From: Falsibacillus pallidus
Lineage (GTDB): Bacteria; Bacillota; Bacilli; Bacillales; DSM-25281
DNA length: 64,000 nt
Direction of reading: 5' to 3'
Assembly: GCF_003350505.1 (NCBI RefSeq)
Contig: NZ_QQAY01000010.1
Location: forward strand, 39,101-103,100
Shown here: positions 11,005-23,083 of the stretch, piece after piece
How positions within the stretch are numbered: the first letter of the stretch is position 1
How the letters are laid out: every line of letters begins with the position of its first letter
The notes under the pieces: generated by a model
Told to the model about the DNA's origin: nothing
The model's input: the letters and a program-made list of their open reading frames with translations, nothing else
Databases searched by the model: none
Translations under genes and position numbers: made by a program

Positions 11005-11033
11005 TTGACGAACGGAAAGCTGCGCGTTACACT
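11005..11033 (+). promoter_or_regulatory. Sigma-A promoter of the his operon
   Basis: TTGACG at 11005-11010, 17-base spacer, TACACT at 11028-11033. It lies about 100 bases before hisZ. No T-box or attenuator fits in the short leader, so histidine-responsive control, if any, must act another way. Confidence 0.75.
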
Positions 11034-11131
11034 ATATTTATTCTTTATCTTACTACCATATTAGCATACTAAAGGATTTCGAAAATTAATTTTAAATAAA
11101 AAACCAAACAATGATTGTGCAGGTGAGATTG

Positions 11132-12322
11132 ATGTCGAAGCGATTCATGTTTGAAAAGCCTTTGGGGATGAGGGACACTTTCCCCGCCATATATGAAACA
11201 AAACGAAATATAAAAGAGAAGATTCATCACACCCTTGAAACTTGGGGATACCGCTATATTGAAACTCCGACACTTGAATTTTACGAAACTGTGGGAGCTG
11301 CATCGGCCACCTTAGATCAGCAGCTATTTAAATTGTTGGATCAGCAGGGACATACATTGGTTCTCCGTCCGGATATGACCGCCCCGATTGCGAGGGTTGC
11401 CGTATCTAAGCTTTTAAAAGAGCAAATCCCACTGCGTCTTGCGTATTCCGCCAACGTGTACCGGGCCCAGCAAAACGAAGGGGGTCGTCCCGCTGAATTC
11501 GAGCAGGCAGGAATTGAGCTGATCGGAGACCCAACCATCAGTGCAGATGCTGAAGCCATTGCCTTGATGGTTTCCGTCCTGAAAAACGCAGGATTAAAGG
11601 AATTCCAGATATCCGTTGGGCATATCGGCTTTGTGGAAAAGCTGTTCACTCAAATTCTTGGGACAGCATCCCGCGCTGAAGAACTGGGCCGCTTCCTTTA
11701 TGAAAAAAACTTTGTCGGCTACAGAAGCCATGTGAATTCCCTTGGATTATCCTCCATCGATAAAGAGCGCCTTTTGAAATTTTTGAAAATGCGCGGAACG
11801 GACGAGATCCTTGAGGAAGCATACAGTTTAATAGAAAACGATCAAGGGAAAAAAGCTCTCAAAGAAATTGAAGAGTTATGGAAGCTCCTTGAAGAGTACG
11901 GCGTAGAAAAATATGTGAAGCTTGATCTATCATTGGTCAGCCACATGAGCTACTATACCGGCATTTTATTCGAAGTCTACACCGGCAATGTCGGGGCCCC
12001 AATCGGCAATGGAGGGCGCTATGACAGCCTCCTTGGAAAATTTGGACGAACTACCGCCGCAACAGGATTCGGACTGCGTCTGGATTATATGATAGAAGCT
12101 GCTGGAGAACGCCAAATGCCGCCAACCATCCACTGCATCCTGTTCAGTGCAGAACACAGGAAAAAAGCATATGAACTGGCCGCACAAAAAAGAACAGAAG
12201 GGGAAAATGTCCTTGTTCAGGATATATCAGGTGTATCGGATGTCGACTCCTTTACCAGATCTTTTAAGGATGTAACATTCCTCGTTGGTGCTGGACGGAA
12301 GGAGGATGACCGTTATGAGTGA
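11132..12322 (+). CDS. hisZ: ATP phosphoribosyltransferase regulatory subunit HisZ
   Basis: HisZ is a catalytically inactive paralogue of histidyl-tRNA synthetase. It forms a hetero-octamer with short-form HisG and provides histidine feedback control of the first step of histidine synthesis. Class II synthetase-like motifs are visible ([39 protein letters not shown]). I take ATG 11132 ([12 protein letters not shown], 396 residues) because AGGTGAG lies just upstream; an in-frame ATG at 11111 has no ribosome site. Position as first gene before a short hisG separates it from HisS. It overlaps hisG by 8 bases. Confidence 0.95.
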   Translation: MSKRFMFEKPLGMRDTFPAIYETKRNIKEKIHHTLETWGYRYIETPTLEFYETVGAASATLDQQLFKLLDQQGHTLVLRPDMTAPIARVAVSKLLKEQIPLRLAYSANVYRAQQNEGGRPAEFEQAGIELIGDPTISADAEAIALMVSVLKNAGLKEFQISVGHIGFVEKLFTQILGTASRAEELGRFLYEKNFVGYRSHVNSLGLSSIDKERLLKFLKMRGTDEILEEAYSLIENDQGKKALKEIEELWKLLEEYGVEKYVKLDLSLVSHMSYYTGILFEVYTGNVGAPIGNGGRYDSLLGKFGRTTAATGFGLRLDYMIEAAGERQMPPTIHCILFSAEHRKKAYELAAQKRTEGENVLVQDISGVSDVDSFTRSFKDVTFLVGAGRKEDDRYE

Positions 12323-12944
12323 TTTGACGATTGCTATGCCGAAAGGAAGGATTTTCGAGGAAGCCCTTGAACTCCTCAGACAGGCCGGGTACAACCTTCC
12401 GCCAGAATTTGAGGAATCGAGGAAATTGATCATTGAGGTGCCGGAAGAGAATCTGCGCTTCATCCTGGCCAAGCCGATGGATGTCCCTACCTATGTGGAA
12501 CATGGCGTCGCGGATCTCGGGATTGCCGGGAAAGATGTAATGCTTGAAGAAGAGCGGAATGTCTATGAACTGCTTGATTTGAAAATAAGCCATTGCTACC
12601 TCGCTGTTGCAGGTCTGCCGAACACAAAAATGAATGACGTCGCACCGAAAATCGCGACGAAATATCCAGTGGTAGCGTCTTCCTATTTCCGTGAACAGGG
12701 AGAACAGGTCGAAATCATTAAATTGAACGGTTCGATTGAACTTGCCCCATTGATTGGACTGGCGGATCGAATCGTCGATATCGTTTCCTCAGGCAGGACG
12801 CTCAAAGAAAACGGCTTGGTTGAATATGAAAAAATCGTACCGATTACATCAAGGTTGATTGTCAATCCTGTCAGCTACCGGATGAAGGATGAACGTATCC
12901 AAGAGCTAGTTGACCGGCTGGAATCCGTCGTTAGCCAATACTGA
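12315..12944 (+). CDS. hisG: ATP phosphoribosyltransferase catalytic subunit, short form
   Basis: Condenses ATP with PRPP, the first committed step of histidine synthesis. The 209-residue protein is the short HisG form lacking the C-terminal regulatory domain, so it needs HisZ. Start [13 protein letters not shown] at 12315 is chosen because GGAGG sits about 9 bases upstream; an ATG at 12306 directly abuts GGAGG. Conserved blocks: GIAGKDV, and [14 protein letters not shown], the PRPP-binding region. Confidence 0.96.
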   Translation: MSDLTIAMPKGRIFEEALELLRQAGYNLPPEFEESRKLIIEVPEENLRFILAKPMDVPTYVEHGVADLGIAGKDVMLEEERNVYELLDLKISHCYLAVAGLPNTKMNDVAPKIATKYPVVASSYFREQGEQVEIIKLNGSIELAPLIGLADRIVDIVSSGRTLKENGLVEYEKIVPITSRLIVNPVSYRMKDERIQELVDRLESVVSQY

Positions 12945-12971
12945 TCAAAAAGAAGCAAGTAGGTGAAATCA

Positions 12972-14243
12972 TTGAAAATTGTACCTGTAACTGAAACCAT
13001 CTCGATTAAGCGTTCAATCGACAGCGGAACTGAGGAACAGCGCGCAGCCGTTCAGTCCATCCTTTCCGACGTGCGGAAAAATGGGGATGCAGCAGTTTTA
13101 ACATATACGAAGAAATTTGACGGAGCTGATCTGGATCAGCTGAGAGTAAAAGAAGATGAAATAGCAGAAGCGTATGAAAATATGGATGGGGAAATCATTT
13201 CGATTATAAGAGAAGCGATTCAAAACATCAGGAGCTTTCATGAAAAACAAGTGCGGAATTCATGGATGATGACGGATGAATCCGGTACCATACTCGGCCA
13301 GAAAATGACGCCGCTTGATTCAGCAGGCGTCTATGTTCCAGGTGGGACTGCGGCCTATCCATCCTCCGTCTTGATGAATGTCATTCCTGCAAAGACGGCG
13401 GGGGTCAAAAGAATTGTCATGGCTACACCGCCGAATGAAAATGGGAAGATCCCTTCAGCGGTGCTGGTGGCGGCAAATGAAGCGGGCGTCTCTGAAATCT
13501 ATAAAACAGGCGGAGCACAGGCCATCGCAGCCCTTGCCTACGGAACAGAATCCATCCGGCCGGTCGATAAAATTGTCGGGCCAGGCAACATATATGTAGC
13601 CCTTGCGAAACGGGAAGTATTCGGCGACGTCGATATTGATATGATTGCAGGTCCAAGCGAGATTGCGGTCTTGGCAGATGCCACAGCAAAAGCAAACGAA
13701 GTGGCAGCGGACCTACTTTCTCAAGCCGAGCACGATATGCGCGCGTGCAGCGTCCTGGTGACAGAATCCCGTGAACTGGCCGAAGAAACGTCAAAAGAGG
13801 TGCAGAAACAGCTGGAAAGCCTGCCGCGCAAAGAAATCGCACAAAAGGCCATTGACGATTACGGTGTCATTTATTTGACGCAGAGCCTTCAAGAATCCAT
13901 AGAAGTCATTAACTCCATCGCTCCGGAGCATCTGGAAATCATGACCGAAGAACCGATGGAACTGCTCGGACAAATCCGCAATGCGGGAGCCATTTTCCTT
14001 GGCCGATACAGTTCAGAGCCGGTAGGGGACTATTTTGCAGGACCGAATCATGTCCTTCCGACAAACGGGACAGCACGGTTTTCAAGTCCGTTGAATGTAG
14101 ATGACTTCATGAAAAAATCCAGCATTATTTCATACAGCCGCAAAGCATTGGAAGAAAACGCGGAAAAAATAGCTGCATTTGCAAGGCTTGAAGGACTCGA
14201 AGCCCATGCGCGGGCAGTAGAAGAACGATTCAAAAAGGAATAG
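12972..14243 (+). CDS. hisD: Histidinol dehydrogenase
   Basis: Zinc-dependent NAD enzyme that oxidises L-histidinol to L-histidine in the last two steps of the pathway. The conserved [12 protein letters not shown] and [13 protein letters not shown] blocks are present, with zinc-site residues in LSQAEHD. Start: TTG 12972 (MKIVPVTET) has AGGTGA about 6 bases upstream; GTG 12963 (MKSLKIV) is also possible and adds three residues. Length is about 423 residues, normal for HisD. It begins 27 bases after hisG. Confidence 0.95.
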   Translation: MKIVPVTETISIKRSIDSGTEEQRAAVQSILSDVRKNGDAAVLTYTKKFDGADLDQLRVKEDEIAEAYENMDGEIISIIREAIQNIRSFHEKQVRNSWMMTDESGTILGQKMTPLDSAGVYVPGGTAAYPSSVLMNVIPAKTAGVKRIVMATPPNENGKIPSAVLVAANEAGVSEIYKTGGAQAIAALAYGTESIRPVDKIVGPGNIYVALAKREVFGDVDIDMIAGPSEIAVLADATAKANEVAADLLSQAEHDMRACSVLVTESRELAEETSKEVQKQLESLPRKEIAQKAIDDYGVIYLTQSLQESIEVINSIAPEHLEIMTEEPMELLGQIRNAGAIFLGRYSSEPVGDYFAGPNHVLPTNGTARFSSPLNVDDFMKKSSIISYSRKALEENAEKIAAFARLEGLEAHARAVEERFKKE

Positions 14244-14257
14244 GGAGCTGCAGACTA

Positions 14258-14842
14258 ATGAGAAAAGCGTCGATCGATCGAAAAACGAATGAAACGAATA
14301 TATCGCTGGAATTGCAGTTAGATGGCGAAGGGATTTCTGAAATTTCAACAGGCGTCCCGTTCATGACGCATATGCTTGATCTTTTTACAAAGCACGGACA
14401 TTTCAATTTGAATGTCGACGCCAATGGCGATACAGAGGTGGATGACCACCATACGACAGAAGACATCGGCATCTGTTTGGGACATGCTTTAAAAGAAGCA
14501 TTAGGCGATAAAAAGGGAATCAAGCGATACGGGAATGCGTTTGTCCCGATGGATGAAGCCCTTGCTCAAGTCGTTGTGGATTTAAGCAACCGTCCGCATC
14601 TCGAAGTCCGTGCAGAATTTCCAAGCCAAAAAGTCGGCACATTCGATACGGAGCTTGTCCATGAATTCCTCTGGAAGCTTGCCTTGGAGGCAAGGATGAA
14701 CCTTCATGTCATCGTTCATTACGGAAGCAATACACACCATATGATTGAAGCGGTATTTAAAGCGCTTGGAAGGGCTTTGGATGAAGCGACATCCATTGAT
14801 CCGAGAGTCAAGGGGGTCCCTTCCACGAAAGGAATGTTATAA
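14258..14842 (+). CDS. hisB: Imidazoleglycerol-phosphate dehydratase
   Basis: A 194-residue monofunctional IGPD that dehydrates imidazole glycerol phosphate to imidazole acetol phosphate. The manganese-binding motifs DDHHTTEDIGI near residues 66-76 and a second copy-type motif NTHHMIEAVFKALGRA near 162-177 are present. The histidinol-phosphatase domain fused in E. coli HisB is absent, so that step must be encoded elsewhere (a PHP-type HisK/HisJ is usual in Bacillus). The stop is immediately followed by the hisH ATG. Confidence 0.97.
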   Translation: MRKASIDRKTNETNISLELQLDGEGISEISTGVPFMTHMLDLFTKHGHFNLNVDANGDTEVDDHHTTEDIGICLGHALKEALGDKKGIKRYGNAFVPMDEALAQVVVDLSNRPHLEVRAEFPSQKVGTFDTELVHEFLWKLALEARMNLHVIVHYGSNTHHMIEAVFKALGRALDEATSIDPRVKGVPSTKGML

Positions 14843-15481
14843 ATGATCGGCATTGTGGATTATGGGATGGGCAACCTATTTAGCGTCGACAAAGCTCTCG
14901 AGCGGATCGGCGTCCCGCATTTCATCAGCAGCAAGCGGGAGGAGCTTGAGTCAGCGGATGGCTTAATCCTTCCGGGCGTCGGTTCCTTTAAGGATGCCAT
15001 GCACATACTTAAAGAAACTGGATTGGCGGCTTTCCTTGATGGATACGTCCAATCCGGCAAGCCTCTATTGGGCATCTGCCTCGGAATGCAGCTCCTTTTC
15101 GAAGAAAGTGAAGAAAACGGATTTTCTAAAGGACTCGGATATTTACCTGGGACGGTAAAGGAAATCCCTTCTCGAAATGAAGCGGGAGAAGCGTTCAAAG
15201 TTCCTCATATGGGATGGAATCAGCTGATTTTCAAAAGAGATTCGCAGCTGTTGGAAGGTCTTGAAGAAGAGAATGTCTATTTTGTCCATTCATACTTTGT
15301 AGATGGTATAGATGAAAATGACCTCATTGCATCTGCGCAATACAGTGTAATGGTGCCTGCAGTGGTGGAAAAAGACAACGTCTACGGCATGCAGTTCCAT
15401 CCGGAAAAAAGCAGCCGTCTCGGGATGGCCCTTTTGAAAAATTTCACGGAACTTGTTTTGGAAAAGGAGAGTCAGTCATGA
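14843..15481 (+). CDS. hisH: Imidazole glycerol phosphate synthase glutamine amidotransferase subunit
   Basis: Class I glutaminase that supplies ammonia to HisF. The 212-residue protein has nucleophile Cys79 in GICLGMQ and the His/Glu pair in QFHPEKS near 186-188. It starts directly after hisB and overlaps hisA by 4 bases (ATGA). Confidence 0.97.
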   Translation: MIGIVDYGMGNLFSVDKALERIGVPHFISSKREELESADGLILPGVGSFKDAMHILKETGLAAFLDGYVQSGKPLLGICLGMQLLFEESEENGFSKGLGYLPGTVKEIPSRNEAGEAFKVPHMGWNQLIFKRDSQLLEGLEEENVYFVHSYFVDGIDENDLIASAQYSVMVPAVVEKDNVYGMQFHPEKSSRLGMALLKNFTELVLEKESQS

Positions 15482-16212
15482 GCTTTACATTATATCCTGC
15501 AATCGATATGAGAAACGGCAAGTGCGTCCGCCTTGTCCAGGGCGACTACAATCAGGAAACGGTCTACGGCGATTCCCCGTTTGATATGGCTCAGCAATTT
15601 GCCGGTCAAGGTGCTGAATGGATCCACATGGTGGACCTTGACGGTGCTAAAGAAGGAAGCCGGGTGAATCATCCGTTTGTCATTCAGACCGCAAAAAAAT
15701 TGAACGTGAAGGTGCAGGTTGGAGGAGGAATCCGTACAGAGGATGATATTTCTTTCTACCTGGAAAACGGTGTGGATCGAGTCATTATCGGAAGCCTGGC
15801 CGTCACCAATCCGGATCTTGTGAAATCGTGGCTAAAAAAATACGGGGCAAGCATCGCAATCGGGTTGGATGCGAAGGATGGATATGTGGCGACACACGGC
15901 TGGCTGGAAACATCCAAAATCAAAGCGATTGAAATAGGAAAAGAGCTCGCAGATGCAGGGGCAGAAACATTCATCTTCACGGATATTGCAACAGACGGAA
16001 TGCTTTCAGGTCCAAATGTTGAGACATGCGCTGCCCTTGCGGCGGAAACAGGAAAAAGCGTTATCGCATCCGGTGGAGTCAGCTCTGTTGAGGATTTGCT
16101 TGCCTTAAAGAAATTTGAGAACAAAGGCGTATCAGGAGCAATCATCGGGAAAGCAATCTACACTAATCGAATCGATTTAGGTGCTGCCTTGAAAGAGGTG
16201 GGGGCGAAGTGA
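15478..16212 (+). CDS. hisA: ProFAR isomerase
   Basis: 1-(5-phosphoribosyl)-5-[(5-phosphoribosylamino)methylideneamino]imidazole-4-carboxamide isomerase, a (beta/alpha)8 barrel. Catalytic Asp in [10 protein letters not shown] near residue 9 and the second Asp region [10 protein letters not shown] near 165-174 are visible. The two phosphate-binding half-barrel motifs VGGGIR and ASGGVSS are present. It overlaps hisH and hisF by 4 bases each. Confidence 0.97.
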   Translation: MSFTLYPAIDMRNGKCVRLVQGDYNQETVYGDSPFDMAQQFAGQGAEWIHMVDLDGAKEGSRVNHPFVIQTAKKLNVKVQVGGGIRTEDDISFYLENGVDRVIIGSLAVTNPDLVKSWLKKYGASIAIGLDAKDGYVATHGWLETSKIKAIEIGKELADAGAETFIFTDIATDGMLSGPNVETCAALAAETGKSVIASGGVSSVEDLLALKKFENKGVSGAIIGKAIYTNRIDLGAALKEVGAK

Positions 16213-16967
16213 TTACAAAAAGAATCATTCCATGCCTCGATGTGAAGGAAGGACGTGTCGTCAAAGGCGTTCAGTTCCTCGAATTAAGGGATGCCGGCGA
16301 TCCGGTCGAGCTTGCAAAAGTCTATGACGAGCAAGGGGCGGATGAACTCGTATTCCTCGATATTTCTGCATCCCAGGAAGGCAGGAAAACAATGGCGGAT
16401 GTCGTTCGGGAAGTTGCTTCACAATTGGCCATCCCATTTACAGTGGGCGGCGGGATCGGCTCCTTGGAAGATATGAAACGGATTCTGCGTGCAGGGGCGG
16501 ACAAAGTTTCATTGAATACCGCAGCTCTTTTGAATCCGGAATTGATCTCAGAAGGTGCCGCCTATTTCGGACGGCAATGCATCGTTGTCGCTATCGATGC
16601 AAAGTATGATGAAAATCTTGGGACATGGCGCGTCTTCACACATGGCGGCCGGAAAGCCACAGATTGGGACGTGGTCGGCTGGGCACAAAAAGCCGTTGAA
16701 CTTGGAGCCGGCGAAATTCTATTGACGAGCATGGATGCAGACGGAGAGAAGTCAGGGTTCAATGTCGCATTGACAAAAGCAGTGAGCGAGGCAGTCTCTG
16801 TACCCGTCATAGCTTCAGGCGGGGCTGGAAACGCCCAGCATTTTGAGGAAGTCTTTAATGAAGCCAAAGCAGATGCTGCATTAGCCGCATCAATTTTTCA
16901 CTATAAAGAAACAAGCGTTGAGCAAGTCAAGCAATTCTTGAAGGAGAAAGGAGTGGCCGTGAGATGA
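16209..16967 (+). CDS. hisF: Imidazole glycerol phosphate synthase cyclase subunit
   Basis: Forms imidazole glycerol phosphate and AICAR using ammonia from HisH. The 252-residue (beta/alpha)8 barrel has catalytic Asp in [13 protein letters not shown] near 11 and Asp in VVAIDAKYD near 130. Phosphate motifs TVGGGIG and ASGGAGN are present. GTG start inside the hisA stop region (4-base overlap), and a 4-base overlap with hisI. Confidence 0.97.
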   Translation: MITKRIIPCLDVKEGRVVKGVQFLELRDAGDPVELAKVYDEQGADELVFLDISASQEGRKTMADVVREVASQLAIPFTVGGGIGSLEDMKRILRAGADKVSLNTAALLNPELISEGAAYFGRQCIVVAIDAKYDENLGTWRVFTHGGRKATDWDVVGWAQKAVELGAGEILLTSMDADGEKSGFNVALTKAVSEAVSVPVIASGGAGNAQHFEEVFNEAKADAALAASIFHYKETSVEQVKQFLKEKGVAVR

Positions 16968-17620
16968 CCATTGAATCCATTAAATATGATGAAAAAGGAT
17001 TGGTTCCAGCCATCGTGCAGGACGCATCGACGAAAGAGGTCCTGACACTCGCTTATATGAATGAAGAGTCTTTGAAAAAATCCATCGAAACCGGCGAAAC
17101 CTGGTTCTTCAGCCGTTCAAGACAGGAGCTGTGGCACAAAGGGGAAACGAGCGGCAACACGCAGCGCATCATCCAGATCAAATATGACTGCGACCAGGAT
17201 GCCCTTGTGGTCCTGGTTTTGCCGAATGGGCCGGCATGCCATAAAGGGACGACAAGCTGCTTCGAAGAGACTTTATATGAAGAAAAGTCAGCGATTGACG
17301 AGGTCGAGGGCGATATTCAGCCTGCTGAGATTTTGACCAAGCTGGAAGAGCTGATCAAAGAACGCGAAGAGACACGGCCAGAAGGCGCATACACGACCTA
17401 CTTATTTGAAAAAGGCGTAGATAAGATTTTGAAAAAAGTCGGCGAAGAGGCATCAGAAGTCATCATTGCGGCTAAAAATCGCGACAAAGAAGAGCTTAAG
17501 TGGGAAACGGCAGACCTGCTGTACCATGTGATGGTCCTCTTGCGTGAACAGGACCTCGCATTTGATGAAGTGCTGAAAGTTTTGGCCAAGAGACATGAAG
17601 AGAAGTCGAAGCAGGAATAG
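16964..17620 (+). CDS. hisI: Bifunctional phosphoribosyl-AMP cyclohydrolase / phosphoribosyl-ATP pyrophosphatase
   Basis: Steps two and three of histidine synthesis in one 218-residue chain. The N-terminal HisI domain (about 1-110) carries metal ligands in YDCDQDALV and CHKGTTSC. The C-terminal HisE domain (about 125-218) carries [16 protein letters not shown] and [12 protein letters not shown]. Fusion of the two is normal in Bacillus. It overlaps hisF by 4 bases and ends the operon, followed by a short terminator. Confidence 0.96.
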   Translation: MTIESIKYDEKGLVPAIVQDASTKEVLTLAYMNEESLKKSIETGETWFFSRSRQELWHKGETSGNTQRIIQIKYDCDQDALVVLVLPNGPACHKGTTSCFEETLYEEKSAIDEVEGDIQPAEILTKLEELIKEREETRPEGAYTTYLFEKGVDKILKKVGEEASEVIIAAKNRDKEELKWETADLLYHVMVLLREQDLAFDEVLKVLAKRHEEKSKQE

Positions 17621-17626
17621 AGGAGG

Positions 17627-17649
17627 CACCCTTTGGCGGGGTGTTTTTC
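17627..17649 (+). terminator. Terminator of the his operon
   Basis: CACCC-TTTGGCG-GGGTG short stem followed by TTTTT, a few bases past the hisI stop. The stem is short, so read-through is possible. Confidence 0.6.
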
Positions 17650-17790
17650 TTTTGATATAACTTCTCATCCAACCCAATTTACAATATTTTCTTTCCGCTA
17701 TTTTGCAAAAACAGGCGAATGGCTGTTAATGTCTTTTTCTATCTGTGATATACTACATAAGTTAACTATGTACGGGGTTGGAGGACTTTC

Positions 17791-19296
17791 ATGAGAAAAG
17801 ACTCGAAAGCAAGAAATGAAAAAACGAAAATATTACCCTTTATTCCTACTGGTGAGTACTACTTTAATAAAGGCTTGAAGGCCTTTCACCGCAGGGATCT
17901 TTCGAATGCAAAAAAATATTTGTCACGGGCGATGCAGCTGGAGCCGCTGGAGCCGATGATCATGTTCCAGTTGGCGATGGTGCTGACGGAGATCGGGGAG
18001 TACCGCGAGTCCAATGATCTATTGCATCAAACAGTTGAAATAGATCCATATATGACGGAGTGCCATTATTTTTTGGCGAACAATTATGCACATATCGGGT
18101 TCTTTAAAGAAGCCTATAAATATTCTGTTCTATATTTAGAGAAGGATGAGGACGGAGAGTTTGTTGAGGATGCCGAAGACTTGATCGAATTGATCAGCAT
18201 GGATGCAGAAGAAGTGATCGACTCCCTTCATGAGCAGGATGAACTCATCCTGAAGCAGGAAGAGGCGCGCAATCTTTTGGAATCCGGGAATTTTCAACGG
18301 GCGGTTGAACTTCTTCAGGAGGTTGTGGAGACCTATCCTGAATTTTGGTCTGCCTACAATAATCTTGCCCTTGCCTATTTCTATCTGGGGGAAATGGATA
18401 AAACATCTGAAGTGTTAGAAGAAGTTTTAGAAAAAAGCCCGGGGAACCTGCATGCTTTATGCAATTTGGCCGTCTTTATGTATTATCAGAGACGACGGGA
18501 CGAGTTGGAGAAAATCGTGGACGGTTTAACGAAAGTGAAGCCGATGATGCAGGAACACCAATATAAGCTTGGTGCAACATTTGCCTTGCTGGGATTGTAT
18601 GAAGAATCTTATTTTTGGCTGAAAAAGCTGCAAAAAGTCGGATTCGAAGGGGATCCTGGATTCTATTATTGGCTGTCTCAAGCGGCGTACCATACGGGGC
18701 ACCCAAAAACGGCGCATTCCGCATGGGAGATCGTCCTTGAGTTCAATCCGGAAAAAGAGGGGCTTGAACCTTGGAATACGGAAAAAAGCCAAGAAATCGG
18801 ATATGAAGACCATACGAGTTCATTGTTGAAGAAAATGAGCAGCACCTATGCGGAAGAAAGATGGTTCGGTTTGTTCCTTCTTTCCGTATCAAAGCAGCAG
18901 GCGTCGATTTTGTCTAATGCTGAATTCCGAAGCTTCACTCATTTTTCTCCAGCGGAAATGAACTATTTATCCTTCATTCAAAAGCCTGCAGGCAAGGATA
19001 TGCTATCCGGACTTTTACGGGTTGGCCATCATACAGCTGAGCTGCTTTACGAGAAGCATCAGCCTGTGGGGCCGGTGGAATCCGGACTCTTCTTGATGTG
19101 GTTCTCGATTTTTCAAGAAATGTTGAATCAAAAAGTGGAGCTTTCGAATATTAATGGTTGTGCAGCGGCTGTAGAATACTTATGGCTAAAGCTTCGTAAT
19201 ACAAAGAAACCCCAGAAAGATCTGGCGGAATCCTTTGGCATTTCAGTCTCTACTTTGAGGAAATATGTGAAAGCTTTGGAGGAATACCTTCGCTGA
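17791..19296 (+). CDS. yvcD: Tetratricopeptide-repeat protein, YvcD-like
   Basis: A 501-residue soluble protein built from TPR units. Repeats are visible around residues 20-55 (GEYYFNKGLKAFHRRDLSNA), 57-125, 155-225 and 240-330. The last 35 residues (KDLAESFGISVSTLRKYVKALEEYL) look like a helix-turn-helix. This suggests a scaffold or regulator rather than an enzyme. The position between hisI and trxB matches yvcD of B. subtilis. RBS GGTTGGAGG, and a TATACT -10-like sequence lies about 40 bases upstream. Molecular function is unknown. Confidence 0.8.
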   Translation: MRKDSKARNEKTKILPFIPTGEYYFNKGLKAFHRRDLSNAKKYLSRAMQLEPLEPMIMFQLAMVLTEIGEYRESNDLLHQTVEIDPYMTECHYFLANNYAHIGFFKEAYKYSVLYLEKDEDGEFVEDAEDLIELISMDAEEVIDSLHEQDELILKQEEARNLLESGNFQRAVELLQEVVETYPEFWSAYNNLALAYFYLGEMDKTSEVLEEVLEKSPGNLHALCNLAVFMYYQRRRDELEKIVDGLTKVKPMMQEHQYKLGATFALLGLYEESYFWLKKLQKVGFEGDPGFYYWLSQAAYHTGHPKTAHSAWEIVLEFNPEKEGLEPWNTEKSQEIGYEDHTSSLLKKMSSTYAEERWFGLFLLSVSKQQASILSNAEFRSFTHFSPAEMNYLSFIQKPAGKDMLSGLLRVGHHTAELLYEKHQPVGPVESGLFLMWFSIFQEMLNQKVELSNINGCAAAVEYLWLKLRNTKKPQKDLAESFGISVSTLRKYVKALEEYLR

Positions 19297-19391
19297 GCAT
19301 ATTTTTGGACGTAAATGGGCGTCTCTTATAGGATAGGTTTATACAGGAAATACTACATCCTATGAACTAGGATTGTGATACATGGACATAG

Positions 19392-20360
<969 letters not shown>

Positions 20361-20533
20361 TTAAGGGATTGCACGGATCTGATAGCTTATCCATTTCAAA
20401 TATGACATAGGTCAAGTCCATTTTTTACTAATTCGTCATTGGGTTTTAACCATGCTGTAACAGTCCTGCAATAATCGTGGGGTATACTATAACTAGATTG
20501 AAATTGACCCCCTTTTTAATATATCCCTTTTTT

Positions 20534-20563
20534 GCACAAGGTTTATCCTTGTGCTCTTTTTTT
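20534..20563 (+). terminator. Terminator downstream of trxB
   Basis: GCACAAGG-TTTAT-CCTTGTGC perfect 8-bp stem followed by TCTTTTTTT. The 308-base trxB-Nudix spacer otherwise holds only the promoter at 20588-20616. Confidence 0.9.
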
Positions 20564-20587
20564 GTCTTTTTTTCAGGTAAAGCTCTT

Positions 20588-20616
20588 TTGTGCAGGACCA
20601 TGAAACATAGTATAAT
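20588..20616 (+). promoter_or_regulatory. Sigma-A promoter for the yvcI-rapZ-yvcK-whiA-crh set
   Basis: TTGTGC at 20588-20593, 17-base spacer, consensus TATAAT at 20611-20616, about 50 bases before the Nudix gene. Confidence 0.65.
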
Positions 20617-20668
20617 GAATAGATATAGATGAACGGCAATATGATAAAACAGGTTTTGAGGTGAGTTC

Positions 20669-21127
20669 ATGCAGCGAGTGACCAATTGTGTCCTTTTAAA
20701 AGGGGACCAAGTATTGTTATTGCAAAAACCAAGCCGGGGCTGGTGGGTTGCTCCGGGAGGGAAAATGGAGTCCGGGGAGACTATCAAGGATTCTGTCATC
20801 CGGGAATTCCGCGAAGAGACAGGCGTCTATTTAAAGAACCCCAGTGTTAAAGGAATATTTACCTTTGTCATCAAAGACGGGGATGAAATAAAATCGGAAT
20901 GGATGATGTTCACGTTCCTCGCAAAAGAGAGCGATGGTGTGAATCTGAAGCAGTCCGAAGAAGGTACCCTTGAGTGGCACTCGATTGAGGCAATCAAGGA
21001 ACTCCCGATGGCTGAAGGTGATTTTCATATTTTGGATTACTGCATCCATGGAACTGGAATGATCTATGGAAGATTTACGTATACACCGGATTTTAAGCTG
21101 ATTTCATACAGGCTGGATCCGAACTAA
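20669..21127 (+). CDS. yvcI: Nudix hydrolase (YvcI-like)
   Basis: A 152-residue Nudix hydrolase. The complete Nudix box spans about residues 29-51, beginning GGKMESGE and ending REFREETGV with the metal-binding REFREE core. Family members hydrolyse nucleoside diphosphates linked to another moiety, for example 8-oxo-dGTP. The substrate here is not determined by sequence. RBS TTGAGGTGAG. First gene of a cluster with rapZ, yvcK, whiA and crh, an arrangement conserved in Firmicutes. Confidence 0.9.
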   Translation: MQRVTNCVLLKGDQVLLLQKPSRGWWVAPGGKMESGETIKDSVIREFREETGVYLKNPSVKGIFTFVIKDGDEIKSEWMMFTFLAKESDGVNLKQSEEGTLEWHSIEAIKELPMAEGDFHILDYCIHGTGMIYGRFTYTPDFKLISYRLDPN

Positions 21128-21164
21128 GGATAGATAGAGAAAAGTTTTGAGGGGGAGAATAAGC

Positions 21165-22061
21165 ATGAATACAGGTGCTTCTGCCAATGATGTGCAATTA
21201 GTCATCATCACGGGAATGTCGGGTGCGGGAAAAACGGTGGCGATTCAAAGTTTTGAAGACTTAGGGTTTTTCTGCGTGGATAACCTTCCGCCGACCCTCT
21301 TGCCGAAGTTTTTGGAACTCATGAAAGAATCGGGCAATAAAATGAATAAAGTGGCGCTTGTCATGGATTTAAGGGGGCGCGAGTTTTTCGACCACCTGTT
21401 CAAGGCGCTTGATGATTTGGCGGAGACTTCATGGGTTGCACCACAGATCCTTTTCCTTGAAGCGGATGATTCTTCTTTAGTCAGAAGATATAAAGAAACG
21501 CGAAGATCCCATCCTCTTGCTCCATCCGGGCTGCCTTTAGAAGGCATCAAGCAGGAAAGAGATCTCTTGGAGGAATTAAAAGGGAGAGCTCAAACAATCT
21601 ACAATACATCTGTCATGAAGCCTCGTGAGCTCCGTGAAAAGATTTTAACGGAATATTCTTCTGACAAGAAGACGATTTTCACCGTAAATGTCATGTCATT
21701 CGGGTTCAAACATGGAATTCCGATTGATGCAGATCTTGTGTTCGATGTTCGATTTCTTCCAAACCCTCATTATATAGACCATATGCGTCCGAAGACGGGA
21801 TTGGATGAAGAGGTTTCCACTTATGTCCTTAAATGGACGGAGACCCAGAAGTTCATTGAAAAAGTGACGGATTTATTAGGATTTATGCTTCCTCATTATA
21901 AGCGGGAAGGGAAGGCCCAGCTTGTGGTCGGCATCGGCTGTACAGGCGGCCAGCACAGGTCTGTTGCATTGGCAGAGCATATCGGGCATTTCTTCCAGAG
22001 CGATTACAACACAAGGATCTCTCATCGTGACATCGATAGGAGAAAGGGACAGACATCATGA
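21165..22061 (+). CDS. rapZ: RNase adapter / nucleotide-binding protein RapZ (YvcJ)
   Basis: A 298-residue P-loop protein of the RapZ/YvcJ family. Walker A GMSGAGKT at 17-24, Walker B-type region [12 protein letters not shown] near 62-73, and the C-terminal block [19 protein letters not shown]. In E. coli RapZ targets small RNAs to RNase E; in B. subtilis YvcJ is a GTP/ATPase linked to competence. ATG 21165 follows GGGGGAG; an in-frame TTG 18 bases upstream is less likely. It overlaps yvcK by 4 bases. Confidence 0.93.
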   Translation: MNTGASANDVQLVIITGMSGAGKTVAIQSFEDLGFFCVDNLPPTLLPKFLELMKESGNKMNKVALVMDLRGREFFDHLFKALDDLAETSWVAPQILFLEADDSSLVRRYKETRRSHPLAPSGLPLEGIKQERDLLEELKGRAQTIYNTSVMKPRELREKILTEYSSDKKTIFTVNVMSFGFKHGIPIDADLVFDVRFLPNPHYIDHMRPKTGLDEEVSTYVLKWTETQKFIEKVTDLLGFMLPHYKREGKAQLVVGIGCTGGQHRSVALAEHIGHFFQSDYNTRISHRDIDRRKGQTS

Positions 22062-23041
22062 AAAAAAAGAATCAGCCTAAAGTGGTGATTATCGGGGGCG
22101 GCACAGGATTGCCCGTCCTCTTACGGGGTTTGAAGAAATATCCCGTAGATATCACGGCAGTCGTAACTGTGGCGGACGACGGAGGGAGCTCCGGCCGTCT
22201 GCGGGAGGATCTCGAAATTCCTCCACCCGGAGATATCCGTAATGTACTGGCAGCTCTATCGGATGTAGAGCCGCTGATTGAAGAAATGTTTCAGCACCGG
22301 TTCAGGACATCCAATGAGCTTTCCGGACATTCGCTTGGGAATTTGATCATTGCTGCCCTCACATCCATCACAGGAGATTTCGTCCATGCGATCCAGGAAA
22401 TGAGCAAGGTCCTGAAAGTGCGCGGGAAAGTGCTGCCGGCAGCAAATCAGCCTGTTGAACTGAATGCGATCATGGAAGACGGCACTGTCGTTAAGGGTGA
22501 ATCCAAAATTCCTAAAGCAGGGAAGAGGATCGACCGGGTATTTTTGACTCCGGAATATGTCCTTCCGCTGTCTGAAACATTGGATGCCATCCGCCAGGCC
22601 GATATTATCGTGATTGGGCCGGGAAGCCTGTATACGAGCATCCTTCCCAACCTGCTTGTCCCGGGACTTGGTGAAGAAGTCTGCCGCTCGAAAGCAAAGA
22701 AGGTCTATATATGCAACCTGATGACGCAGGCGGGCGAGACCTTGAATTTCACTGCGAGCGACCATGTGAAAGCCATCTATGACCATATGAACTGTAGTTT
22801 CATTGATACGATCCTGGTCAATAACGAAGGCGTTCCGTCCAGCATTCAAAACCGCTATACGGAAGAGCAGGCCAAACCTGTCATCTATGATGTGGAAAAA
22901 CTCATGAAAATGGGCTTGAATGTAATCTATGACCGCATCATTTCTTATACAGACGATGTCATTCGTCATGATACAGAAAAAGTAGCAAAAATCATTTACT
23001 CCTTGCTGGAGGATGAACAGCAATCTATTGCCCACCCATAA
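22058..23041 (+). CDS. yvcK: Gluconeogenesis factor YvcK (CofD-like fold)
   Basis: A 327-residue member of the YvcK/CofD-like family. It begins with the conserved [20 protein letters not shown] and continues with [15 protein letters not shown] and [11 protein letters not shown]. In B. subtilis YvcK is needed for growth on gluconeogenic carbon sources and normal cell shape, and binds UDP-GlcNAc. It is translationally coupled to rapZ, and whiA follows 42 bases later. This order is nearly universal in Firmicutes and Actinobacteria. Confidence 0.95.
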   Translation: MKKKNQPKVVIIGGGTGLPVLLRGLKKYPVDITAVVTVADDGGSSGRLREDLEIPPPGDIRNVLAALSDVEPLIEEMFQHRFRTSNELSGHSLGNLIIAALTSITGDFVHAIQEMSKVLKVRGKVLPAANQPVELNAIMEDGTVVKGESKIPKAGKRIDRVFLTPEYVLPLSETLDAIRQADIIVIGPGSLYTSILPNLLVPGLGEEVCRSKAKKVYICNLMTQAGETLNFTASDHVKAIYDHMNCSFIDTILVNNEGVPSSIQNRYTEEQAKPVIYDVEKLMKMGLNVIYDRIISYTDDVIRHDTEKVAKIIYSLLEDEQQSIAHP

Positions 23042-23083
23042 TATGGTTGTGCAAGCGGTTGTTTGGAAAGAGGAGGTGAGGAG

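Noticed and set aside
11034..11131. Histidine T-box or attenuator before hisZ
   Set aside because: The leader is only about 90 bases, with no GGTGGTACCGCG-like box and no terminator.
22256..23035. 259-residue antisense frame inside yvcK
   Set aside because: It lies wholly opposite a conserved gene, has no ribosome site and shows no family features; a shadow of codon bias.
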